DNA of 64,000 bases from Mucor mucedo (lineage: Eukaryota; Mucoromycota; Mucoromycetes; Mucorales; Mucoraceae): contig NW_026252353.1 of NCBI RefSeq assembly GCF_025094135.1, forward strand, positions 62,001 to 126,000, written 5' to 3'. Shown one piece after another: positions 1 to 10,039 of the stretch (position 1 is the stretch's first letter; each line of letters starts with the position of its first letter). Below the pieces are notes generated by a model that was not told where the DNA came from, made no database searches, and saw only the letters and a list, made by a program, of their open reading frames with translations. The position numbers and the translations under genes are program-made.

Positions 1-1731
1 AGACGTCTCAAGGAGATTAACATTGAGACTATCTTTGGTGTTCCCGGTGATTACAATATGGTAAAGTAAAATCTCTATTACTAAAATAAGCACACATTGC
101 ATTTCTAACGCTTTCTTTCTCTTAAGCCCTTTTTGGATCTTATTGAAGATGATAACGATTTAACTTGGGGAAACAACGCAAATGAATTAAATGCTTCTTA
201 TGCTGCCGATGGTTATGCTCGTGTTCGTGGTGCAGGTGCTGTTGTCACTACCTTTGGTGTAGGTGAACTCTCTGCTGTCAATGGTATTGCCGGTTCTTAC
301 TCTGAAATGTTGCCCGTCATTCATATTGTCGGTACTCCCGTGACTTCCTCTCAAAACTCACATGCTCTTTTACATCATTCCCTTGGTAACGGTGATTTCC
401 AGGTATTTACCAAAATGTCAAGTTTGATCACTGTCGCTGCTGCTCATCTCTCCCCCGAGAGAGCCTTGGAAGAAATTGATCATGTCATCAAGACTGCTTA
501 TTTACGTAAACGTCCTGGATATATTGGTTTCCCTTTGGACTTAATGCTGAAGAAAGTATCCGTGACCGAGCATCAATTAAAGCCTTTGGATTTGGCTAAT
601 CCTCCCAACCCTAAGGAAGTACAAGAGATTGCCTTGCAAAAGATCTTGGAACATATCGCAGCTGCTAAAAACCCTGCTATTATCGTTGATGGCTGTGTCC
701 TTCGTCAACATTTGGAAAAGGAAGCCAATGCCTTTGTTGTTCGTTCGGGTTTCCCTACTTTCTCTGCTCCTATGGGTAAAGGAGCTATTGATGAACGTTT
801 GCCCAATTTCCGTGGCTGTTATAGTGGTAATGTCACATTGGAAGGTATTACCAAGGAAGTGGAAGAGGCAGATTTATTGATCGAATTGGGATCCATCAAG
901 TCGGATTTCAATACCGGTAATTTCTCTTATGGTCTTGAAAAGAAAAAGACCATCTCTTTGCATAGTTTCGGTACAACCATCTATCACGCGGATTACAACG
1001 GTGTCTGCATGTCTGAATTGTTGCCTCTTTTAACCGCTAGCTTACCTGAAAACCCCAAGGAGTTGGAATTCGGTGCTCGTGTTCGACCTGACCCTATTGA
1101 TGAAAGCACACAGGAAATCACTCACAATTATCTCTGGAACAAGGTCCCTGATTTCATCGAACCCAACAGCATTATTGTAGCAGAGACAGGTACTGCTGAA
1201 TTTGGTGTCTTTAACATGAACAGTCCCAAGGGTACCAGCTTTATCAGTCAAATTCTTTGGGGTTCCATTGGATACTCTGTTGGTGCAGCTTTAGGTGCAG
1301 CCATGGCAGACCGTAGTCGACGTGTCTATTTGTTTGTGGGTGATGGTTCTTTCCAATTGACTGTACAAGAAGTCTCCGTATATATCCGACATGGTATCAC
1401 ACCTGTCATCTTGTTGTTGAATAACGACGGTTACCTTATCGAGAAATTGATCCACGGACCTCATCGCTCTTATAACAACTATCAAATGTGGAAGTATAGT
1501 CAGACATTAGATTTCTTTGGTGGTCATCTTGAACACAATCGTACAGGACAAGGCAAGAATCCTTCCGCTGTAGGTGTAGAAGAGAAAGTCACAACACGAA
1601 CTGAATTCGAAGCTGCCATGGAGAAGGCACATACACAACCTGACAAAATTCATTTCTTGGAAGTCATTATGCCTCGCTTTGATGCTCCTCGTGAACTTAA
1701 GCTCTTGGTTGCCTCTTCCGAGAACCGTTAA
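1..1731 (+). CDS. PDC: Pyruvate decarboxylase, 5' end cut by window edge
   Basis: Thiamine-diphosphate enzyme converting pyruvate to acetaldehyde and CO2 in the cytosol, the first step of ethanol fermentation. The window opens inside the gene. A 60-base exon reading ...IFGVPGDYNM is followed by a GT-AG intron at 61-126 and a long exon 127-1731 ending in TAA, about 554 codons in all, against about 560 for the family, so only a short N-terminus is missing. Family landmarks are present: the cofactor-activating Glu in NANELNASYAADGYAR, the catalytic HH pair in LLHHSLGNGDF, and the ThDP/Mg signature GDGSFQLTVQEVS followed by NNDGYLIE, which has Leu where most fungal enzymes have Thr. No frame damage is seen. 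The gene marks the edge of a conserved region; everything to its right for 40 kb is repeat-rich. Function is certain at family level; indolepyruvate decarboxylase activity cannot be excluded from sequence alone. Confidence 0.96.
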
Positions 1732-2263
1732 ATTAGTCTAGGAAAGGAGATATAATGGACATTTGTGTATATAATATTTTAAATCATGACGTTGTGGCTT
1801 AATTCATATCGTGCTTTATTATCGTCTATTTCTCTCTTTTTTTTTTTTAATCATAATCGTAATAATAAAAAAAATTGGGTTCTTTGCAATTGTATATTAT
1901 CTTCTACATGATTACCTTATTTTTTTTTTAAAAAAAAACTGACAGATATATTATCCACTAAAGCGTTCATTTCATATGATTTCTTTCCAAAAACGTCAAG
2001 ACACACACAACATTTAGGGGTATTGTGGTAAGGCGAGATTTTAGGGAACGAATCACTCTGGCGCCTCAATAGCTCTCTGTGACGGTGTTTTGATGATAAT
2101 CCTCTCTACGTGACTCGTGCTACCATATCACAGTATCAAGACAGAGGAGTTTAAATCACACATCTAGTTTTACGTCATTGATTTTTTTTTTTTTGAAAAG
2201 AGGTATCATGGCTTTTTTTTTTTTTTTTTTTTTTTATTTAATCTTTAAAAGTGTGCAATATAT
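1732..2263. other. Gene-free interval, T-rich, with a possible structured segment
   Basis: No gene seen. It holds the PDC 3' flank, several T-tracts (the longest at 2213-2235, 23 T) and a less AT-rich patch at about 2020-2150. In that patch TATTG (2021-2025) can pair with CAATA (2067-2071) and AGGCG (2031-2035) with CGCCT (2062-2066), forming one stem with a bulge. CTGTGA (2077-2082) can pair with TCACAG (2128-2133). This is compatible with a small structured RNA but no class was recognised. Confidence 0.3.
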
Positions 2264-2362
2264 ACCTGCGGTTACCCGGCCGAAAAAGACCAACCATCTA
2301 TGGTGCAAATGCACTGTTTTGGAGGAGTGGAAGCGATAAGCCAAGCATAAAACTTGGTCGCG
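2264..2362. repeat. 99-bp direct repeat, copy 1
   Basis: A 99-bp segment beginning ACCTGCGGTTACCCGG and ending AACTTGGTCGCG. It is identical at every position to copy 2 at 2402-2500. It contains short hairpins (ACCAT-ATGGT, GTGCA-TGCAC, CCAAG-CTTGG) and is richer in G+C than its surroundings. It has no coding potential. The 39 bp between the copies and the outer flanks do not match each other. Confidence 0.9.
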
Positions 2363-2401
2363 TTATTGTACACTTTTGGAGCAACTGAATGTATAGTAAA
2401 C

Positions 2402-2500
2402 ACCTGCGGTTACCCGGCCGAAAAAGACCAACCATCTATGGTGCAAATGCACTGTTTTGGAGGAGTGGAAGCGATAAGCCAAGCATAAAACTTGGTCGCG
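2402..2500. repeat. 99-bp direct repeat, copy 2
   Basis: Second perfect copy of the 99-bp unit at 2264-2362. Perfect identity in otherwise decayed DNA means recent duplication, gene conversion or selection on the unit. Confidence 0.9.
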
Positions 2501-3378
2501 CTGCTATATATTCTAGTTGCCCCATGTTTGACGAGGAATTTGCCTCATTTTGACAAGGAAATTGCCAAGTAATCAACCCGACAGCAATAATCTGACTACT
2601 AACATCTTTTTACAAGCTTTAGGTTTAGACAGAAGAACTTGATGACTCTTATATGTTGAATCAATTCAATTTCTTTTTCACCGTTAGCAACACGTGCAGA
2701 CACGCCTAACCGAAATCTTTGAACGGGTGCTAGTCCATCTTCAGTCTGCACAAAGACTTATTGAGGTGCATCGTTCATGGCGTAATAATGATTGAAACCT
2801 GGACTGCTGTTGTGGATAACCGCCCTCACCTATATGGAGCTGCCATCGCTAGTTTAACAACACTCCCTTCATTTTCATTCATCACATTATTATCATTATC
2901 ATCGCCTGCCTTTAACAATGGAGACAATGACAAACCAATATATATCTGGGTCTTATAGGTTCTTTGTACTGTATTAAACGGATTGTTCTATCAGCCGCTA
3001 GGCAGTAATTCTTTCCTGTCAAATAAAAAACTTCCGAATAATCATGAAATTGTCTTAACCGTTTTTTCCCTCTATTTTGTACTGTTTGAATGAATTATTG
3101 AGGTTACGTATTGTCGAGCTTTAAGGACTGGGAGCCATCGTAACTAAACTGATCTCTCAAGGCTGTTGAGGGGTTTAACAAAGTAAGGCAGCATGTTAAA
3201 AACGCCTTCAAATAGACGACAATATTTGCCTTGGCTAAATGAGAATTTGGGAAGTTTTAACTACATGAAGACCTCTAAAAAGAAGTCTTCGTACACTTAG
3301 TTACGACTTATTCAAACCCTATTTAAGCCCTAAAAAGTGGTCTGCAAACACTTAATTACTGAGAAAAAAAGATTGACA
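2501..3378. other. Gene-free interval
   Basis: Only short reading frames without recognisable content. The small frame at 2761-2958 has no homology that I can name and no intron-exon context. Nothing else supported. Confidence 0.5.
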
Positions 3379-3381
3379 TAT

Positions 3382-5425
3382 TTATTCTTCAGAATATGGA
3401 TTTTCATCTTGAGTTTCGTTCGTAATCTTGTTGTGCCATTTGTCATTTTTCTTTCCCCATCCAAACTGATCATAAACGACCCCTTCTTCGCCTTCTGAAT
3501 ACTTTGTTTTTATAAGCCTCAAAACTAAATTACTGCTTGGTGAACCAAATAGCACCAGAGGTACCCTTGCTTCTTTGTTTTTAGGAGGTGTGTAAAACGT
3601 ATCTCTCCTCCAGTTCAGAATCGAAGTGGCTTCACCATCTTTATCAGCCTCTTCATGTTTACCAAACTGTTGGTTCAACGAGTACTGGCTTGATCGTAAT
3701 CAATCTAAGCTTCGGCTTGGATGCACTTGCGGTCTTTGCCTGCCAACGACAATTTTTTCTGGGGGAAAAAACTAATGTGAAACGTAGCCCATCTCGGTGG
3801 GTGTTATAGTCCGTAAAAAAATACCCTGGATTGGATTGAGGTTTTTTGTTACAGCCTTTTCAAGGATGTTCGAAATGGTGATGACATGTTGTTGAAAGCT
3901 GAGTAGTTTCTGCATAATTGGTTTAAAAGATCCAAGTTCTTCAATACAGGAAGGCAATGAAAAGCTATAAGCTGGATGATATACGTAAAGGCCATTTCGT
4001 GTCAACACATGCTCAAATAATTTCAAATAGTTTTCGTTCTGGTTGTTTTGTTTTGAATAGATTTTGTAGATGTAGTTTAAGCCCAATGTGATGTTGTTTG
4101 ATGATACAACAGCCTAGTTAAAAAAATCAGTCAAAATATATATTGAAGTAGTGAAAACTTACTGTAGAAATAATCAACCAGGAACTAGTTAAAATACGTG
4201 AAATTGGTAACAGTTCAAGACTAAGTTCTGATTCAAACTGAGATGTAATTTGAGTCCAAGCTTCATCAGAAAATAATGACTTTTGAGAAGAACTTGAATG
4301 ATCAACTAAGTCTAAAACTGAAGACAGCCCAGTTCTAATATACCAGATTAGAACGTAATTCTCCTTTTCTATAGATAAATAACTATACTTGCGTCATGAT
4401 TTTTCTTTCGCGAGCACTAAGATTACGGGTCTTGCTTTCATGGAGATATTGGATGACTTCCAAAACACAAAATAGAATTAAATAGAATAGAATTAACTTC
4501 GGAAATTTGATTTTCCGAGTTAATTTTACTTTTGTTCCAAAACACTGAAAATAGAATTAACTTTTTTGAGCCGTACCATATATGCAAAACTCTACCTAAA
4601 CAGCTGCATTATCAGATGACAATGATGTCTGAATACGTCCAGACACCGGTAACCAAGATAGTTTGATTATTATCAATGATGCTCCTTCCATTCGCACTAA
4701 ACTTATCATTTTTATATGCACAGTAGCAACTCACTGTTACTTCTCCTGAAAGGGCAAAAAAGACGGTTCTCAGAAGCGTAAAAGAGCCAAATAAATAAAC
4801 TGTTTTGATAAATATTATCCATAGATCTCATATTTATTATATGAATGTTATTAGCGTTTATCAGAAACGAATTACTTAATAGAAATATGACTTTTTTGTC
4901 AATTTTTTTTTAATTAGGGGGGTAGGGGGGGTCGAATTAACTTCAAAAATTTAAGCTGCAAAATTTAAGGTTAATTACGCGTTACACAACCCAAAAAATT
5001 AAGTCTATTCTATTAAATTCTATTCTGCGTTTTGGAAGTCATCCATTGTAGAGCTGTCCCTTTAATGATTGTACCGACTGAAATATCATTTTCTCCTACA
5101 TGAAGACCATCGTATTCAACCCGTTCCATGTCTTGGGAAGCCTTTGTTTTTTCTTTTTTCTTTTGTTTCTTGTCTCCATGGGCGGCTCGTTTTTACGTTT
5201 ATTACTGGTGGAGGCATCGATCAAATCCGCAGCTTTTCTTATATCTGCAACCATTAACTCCGCTTCTGCAGCTGGCTTTTCGTAGTTGACCCTCATTAAT
5301 CTAGGCGCAATATCTGACAAACAATTATATACAAAGAGCCAGACGTGGTGGAGTAAAATCTCCTTCTGAAAAGTCTTCTTTCTCGGTATGACTGGTGACA
5401 TCCCAGGTATTGGTGACTTGATCAA
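3382..5425 (-). pseudogene. Broken hypothetical gene of a repeated host family, split by a MITE
   Basis: Minus-strand coding remnants. Reading downstream they are 5425-5096 (containing HHVWLFVYNC and an NLS-like KRKNEPPMETRNKRKKKK), about 4370-4160 (a conserved-looking block ending TSSWLIISTV next to a plausible donor) and 4086-3772. The HHVWLFVY motif also occurs in the intact gene at 19.2-20.8 kb, which suggests a distant relationship to that family. A 594-bp MITE at 4451-5044 interrupts the stretch. The same coding segment without the MITE exists at 6151-6590. Frames do not join cleanly, so I call it a pseudogene. No function is assigned. Confidence 0.55.
4451..5044. mobile_element. 594-bp MITE with 45-bp TIRs and 3-bp ATT target duplication
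   Basis: Both ends start GGATGACTTCCAAAAC when read inward, and the inverted ends stay alike for about 45 bp with about five mismatches. ATT flanks both sides (4448-4450 and 5045-5047). The duplicated segment at 6301-6320 reads straight through with a single ATT at 6310-6312, an exact empty site. The element has no coding capacity and carries a G-rich tract at about 4916-4931. A 3-bp duplication fits PIF/Harbinger or CACTA-type transposases; the family is not determined. Confidence 0.93.
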
Positions 5426-6149
5426 TCATCGTGGGCATACGAGCAAGTATGGTTGTAGAATATGTCGAGTAGCTGGTAGTCATCCTGAAGGTAACAATTA
5501 TGGTATGTACTTTTTGAAGGCTGGCGAAATGCGAACAAGACAACAGTTGATTGACGTGACCTGGTAACTGATCCAGAATATGAATCTCAATATAATACTG
5601 ATAATTTAAATTAGGAGTTTGATATGCTTGGTGACGAAATGCATCTTATCGGTAGAGGACTTGGTACTTTGGTCTATTGTCTTTTGCACCCCCAAAAGAA
5701 TCAAAAGTTCTATGACACAATAGTTGGTTGCAAAAATTACACGTTCCAGTTGATTACCCAAGACGGAAAAATTTTCGATTCAATCGATGAAAAGGTCAAC
5801 CAGATTAGGGTCAATATCCCATCAGCTTTCGAAGGAACATGGAACTCAATTGTTGGTATCTCCAGAGCTGTTGATTACATCGACTTTCTTTTGTATACTG
5901 TCCCAACAATTATACTTCCACTTGTACGAAGCAGTCAGTCTAGAACAGCTTTGATGAATTTGGTAGAGGGGTGCTCTATAGCTCTTCAAAGGCGTATCTC
6001 ACGAGAGGATATTTCGAAGATGAAAAGGTAATACGAGTTTCTGATTCTACATAAACAAAATGAGACATTGATGCAAATTATTAGATGTTTCAACAAATGG
6101 CATACCTTTTTGAATACCGAAATCCGCGATAAAAGAATTAACGCACGAG
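5380..6149 (+). pseudogene. Fragment of a Mucoromycota transposase-domain protein
   Basis: A plus-strand fragment begins near 5379 with FLGMTGDIPGIGDL, then a GH-x2-KYGCRIC segment ending near NYGMYFL. It is out of frame after about 5560 and resumes at 5624-6031 with GDEMHLIGRGLG and an AVDYIDFLLYTVP block. A GT-AG intron (about 6029-6084) leads into CFNKWHTFLNTEI. The GD-x-PG...GH...YGCR.C arrangement followed by DEMHLIG is the pattern of tnp2/KDZ-related transposon proteins common in Mucorales. The fragment lacks most of its N-terminus and ends where the duplicated block at 6150 begins. Confidence 0.65.
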
Positions 6150-6900
6150 AAGAACTTGAATGATCAACTAAGTCTAAAACTGAAGACAGCCCAGTTCTAA
6201 TATACCAGATTAGAACGTAATTCTCCTTTTCTATAGATAAATAACTATACTTGCGTCATGATTTTTCTCTCGCGAGCACTAAGATTACGGGTTTTGCTTT
6301 CATGGAGATATTGTAGAGCTGTCCTTTTAATGACTGTACCGACTGAAATATCATTTTCTCCTACATAAAGACCATCGTATTCAACCCGTTCCATGTCTTG
6401 GTAAGCCTTTGATTTTTCTTTTTTTTTGTTTCTTGTCCCCATGGGCGGCTCGTTTTTACGTTTATTACTGGTGGAGACATCGATCAAATCCGCAGCTTTT
6501 CTTATACCTGCAACAATTAACTCCGCTTCTGCAAGATAAAGTCTCGAATATAGAGGATACGGCAGCTGGCTTTTCGTAGTTGACCCTCATCAATCTAGGA
6601 GCAATATCTGACCAAAACGCCTTGTTGCTTTCATCTTTACTGGCGTTTTTTAGCTTTTTTTGCAGCGACTTGATGTGATGAAGTAGTTAAGCATTTTCTG
6701 AAAAGTGTTCAAGTATATACTGAATGTCTGTTGTCAAATAGTCATCACAAGTCTGCTTATTGATCACTTTTTGTTTGCATAAGAATTCGTCGTATTTGGT
6801 CACGTCAAATTCTTCTTCTTCAATGCTCGCCCAGAAGTCTATCAAAGCACTGTCAATACGTGTTAAAGTCAGCCAAGAAGTACATTAATACCATAGTTTT
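6150..6900 (-). pseudogene. Duplicate of the 4.3-5.3 kb host-family segment, without MITE
   Basis: From 6150 the DNA is nearly identical to 4285-4450 plus 5045-5290, with the MITE absent. The minus-strand reading includes STSNKRKNEPPMGTRNKK and VEYDGLYVGENDISVG. It continues upstream to about 6900 (SDIAPRLMRVNYEKPAA, then a KYDEFLCKQ region), beyond what the first copy retains. A 30-bp stretch at about 6531-6560 is missing from the first copy. No function recognised; no start codon can be justified. Confidence 0.6.
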
Positions 6901-7096
6901 TTAAGTTGGTTTTGTGCTCGTCAAAAGGATTCATACTCATGTTAAAAAAGAAAAGAAAAGGGTGTTGTTAATCAAACAGCCGCCATATTAAATGATTTAT
7001 TTTTATTTTTTTCCTGTGACTGTGATGTAAACTAGCAGCCATTTTCTCTAATAGTTTTATTATGGGTCATGCTTTCTTCTGCCATCAAATCGAAAC

Positions 7097-7483
7097 ATGA
7101 ATCTTACGCGCAAGCAGTCGACTCTAAATCCATCTCCTTGCTCCACACTGACATTTCTCCTTATCTCGAATGCCAAAGCTTCACGAATTCTGAGAGCCAG
7201 AATGTACCGTTCACCTCGATCTCCTGATGCTTATCTCTTCGACCTTTTTGCCTGTAAACAACATTACACAGATCAACAATGTATGGTGTAATTGAAGAGC
7301 CAACATCCAAACGTACACGCTCTTTTAATTCTCAATGAAGGACCTACGAGATATCTTGAGGTTTATGTCCAAAAATCCAAAGATGTTAGTGACATTTTAA
7401 AGAACCGAACCGTTTCTGCTGATGCAGACATTATTGCGTTACCTTTCCATGCAATTAGTGACCAACCACAAAATATCTTCTAA
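7097..7483 (+). pseudogene. Unrecognised short coding remnant
   Basis: Two adjoining plus-strand frames separated by a stop at 7289-7291. The second contains HPNVHALLILNEGPTRYLEV and YVQKSKDVSDILKNRTVSAD, which has protein-like composition. Frame changes upstream suggest a decayed exon. I do not recognise the family. Confidence 0.3.
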
Positions 7484-8544
7484 AATTCACTCCTAAATAA
7501 AATTACACTTTGTCAAAATAAAAATAATTCTCAAAAACATTTCTATTGGTCTAAAACAATCGTATTTCTTACTCCGTGTAACATTAATTTCCTTAGCCAC
7601 AGATCGAGGGTCTGTGCGGGAAACTCCGCGAATTGTATTTTATAAAATCACACATCGGTGTAATGGTAACTGGACAATCGGGACAAATGCTGGACAATCA
7701 ATCCAGTAGCGGTGTAAAGTTGAGAGTTTAAAAGCAGTAGTTGTATTGAGCACCACGCTGTTGGCTGCGATCAGATAGTCATTAGAATGAGGAGCGAAGT
7801 ATATTACTTTTGGGATAAATTAAGCCTCTTTAGATGACTTAAGAGAGGTTAATTTATATAAGAGAAGTAAGGAAAAGAGATTTATATTATAGTCTTAGCA
7901 ACAAGATGAGAATAAGATCGGCAATTATCATATAACACTTGTGACAGTGAGCACTAGACTTAGAGTAGTCCACTTGAATTATTATTTTTTAAAGGAATAT
8001 TTCGAGAGCGATGTTTAGATGATATGATATTAGATAAGACGTTTAAAAAAATTAAAATCAAATATCAGTGAGAATATATTCTTAGATGTAAGTGTAATAG
8101 TTTTCAGCAGATTTTTGTAAGAAAGCGTTATGATTGTAAAATCACAAAAGACAAATTGTATTAACCAAAAAGTGGAGGGGATACAATTGTTATCAATTAC
8201 GAAGACAAATACCGAAATTAGGTGAAGAATATTGATTTATCAGAAAAGAAGGGGAATGGTCCTTTCTTGTGTAACAACAATTAGGCTAATGCCTGTGCGT
8301 ATTTATCAGACATGATCCTGTATTTATCTAGATTTGTGATCTCTACTATTTTTTCTTACTATACTTGCTTTATTCCAATCCGCAATCCTCTTTTTTCGTT
8401 TTTTCTTAGGAAGCTTTAAGGGATCAACAATATCTTCGTAAACACACATATTGTAAGTACATTAATGTCCTTGATGACATATTTACATGTATTTGCTGCT
8501 TACACATCTCCCCCCCCTTTTTTTTTGTAGAGATATTTGTTGAA
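7484..8544. other. Gene-free interval
   Basis: AT-rich DNA with no credible reading frame. Possible remnants of regulatory or LTR sequence cannot be pinned down. A C-run followed by a T-run lies at about 8512-8527. Confidence 0.5.
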
Positions 8545-9310
8545 ATGAGCCGAAAGGAAAGCTCAAACAGTAACTTGAAAAGACCACCGGAGAAAGAAAG
8601 TGATGAGGAAGACATACCTGGAATTTCCTCCAAAAGGTTAAAAATGGGGTTTAGACCCTCAAAGTGACTGAAATTTTATTCGGTTGAGCAAAACTTACGG
8701 TCTGAATGGGAGTTTGCAGAACACGACACCCAAGTTTTATTCTATAAAGACACAGGAAACGCACTCTCTTATTGCAACAATGATTACAAGCTGCGTGGGT
8801 TTAAGGAAAACTGTCGTACAACGTTGCTTTTTCTTAGAAATCACAATTTGGTAGTTTCAAAATCTGACCTTAACTGTAGCCAAACAAACGCTAAATTCAA
8901 TAAATGCGAGCAGATTACGGATATTTTAAACAATAAAAGTCCCAACCCGTTCCGTATCTCGTCCACTAAAAGCAATCATGAAGGCGAAATAACTCCTACA
9001 GTCAGGCCGTTTACTATTACAAACAATAAGCCAAACATGTTACTGCGGATTTGTAGTGTTTTCTACTCGTTGCTCTCCAGTAGTTATAAAACCGTATACA
9101 GACCCATCAGTATTACAGCTAAATGTAACTAACAAGGTCCCAATTCCTTTGTTTGTAATTTTGCATCACGCTGATTCTTTTCTGCCTCAAAAAACGGGCT
9201 GGTTTCCATTGGTTCTTTTAAAATCATCCAAAGCCCATTGATAGATTATTTATCTCTAAAAAAATCCTACCATCGACTCATATTGTGACGCCAAAAAATT
9301 GCTATGTTGC

Positions 9311-9345
<35 letters not shown>

Positions 9346-9855
9346 CTGGAGAGAAAGGGAAAAATGCCGCAAGGTCGAATACGCTCAATATAAGCTCTGA
9401 CGAAATAATTATCCAAAACGTAACAAACAAAATTAACTCCATATATATTTTAATCAATGGATCAACTTGAACGAAGCTGAGAAAGAGGCTGGTATAACTT
9501 CGTTTATAGACAGGCTAAGAAACAAGTATAAAAGTCTTCCCCAAGGCGTGTTTTCTTCGGTCCAAAAAAGGCTCTGTTACCATCAATCAACCATGAGTTT
9601 TTCAAAAACACCATTCAAGAAAAACAAATCGAGGTTCACAACATAATAACTAGTATGCAATATGTATTAGAGATTCTGAATAACTCCTTGCTGAACGGAA
9701 GTTTCAGTTTATGCTTAAAATCAGATGACGATAGTAGTTTTTTTGATTATTCTTCCTTGGGGTTAGGAAACGAACTGAGAGAATCCGCTTCTGATCAAAT
9801 TGCCTTTATAAAAGAGGAGGTGCATCAGCTAATTAAATTGGAAAACACCTTTTAG
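8545..9855 (+). pseudogene. Decayed unrecognised gene directly upstream of the Fanzor remnant
   Basis: Starts at ATG 8545 with a basic/acidic N-terminus (MSRKESSNSNLKRPPEKESD). One in-frame TGA follows at about 8665-8667, after which the same frame continues through WEFAEHDTQVLFYKDTG and LLFLRNHNLVVSKSDLN. A frameshift near 9055 leads into PSVLQLNVTNKVPIPLFVIL and HADSFLPQKTGWFPLVLLK. After a 30-A tract (9312-9341) it resumes with LNEAEKEAGITSFIDRLRNK and ends with GNELRESASDQIAFIKEEVH. Summed, the parent protein was roughly 430 residues. No domain recognised. It lies in the same orientation as the Fanzor remnant 185 bp downstream; whether the two belonged to one element is unknown. Confidence 0.5.
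9312..9341. repeat. Poly-A tract (30 A)
   Basis: Uninterrupted run of 30 A inside the decayed gene at 8545-9855. It could be slippage expansion or the tail of a retroposed fragment; no target duplication was identified. Confidence 0.9.
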
Positions 9856-10039
9856 CCACAGTTCTTTTACCAGATAATGTCTTTTTGCATCGGCGACAAG
9901 AAAAAAGAAAGAAGAAAATCACCGTAAGTTCCTTATGAACTTTTTATTACTTTTAATGTTATATTTGTTAACATCTTTTCTAGTATAATTGATTTTTAAG
10001 ATCAAAATATGGATAAGTCAAAAAAAAAAAAAAAAAAAA

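Noticed and set aside
2264..2500. tRNA or 5S rRNA gene pair
   Set aside because: No cloverleaf, no convincing B box, no 5S signature.
9285..9470. Poly-lysine small protein
   Set aside because: Created by the 30-A tract inside a decayed gene.
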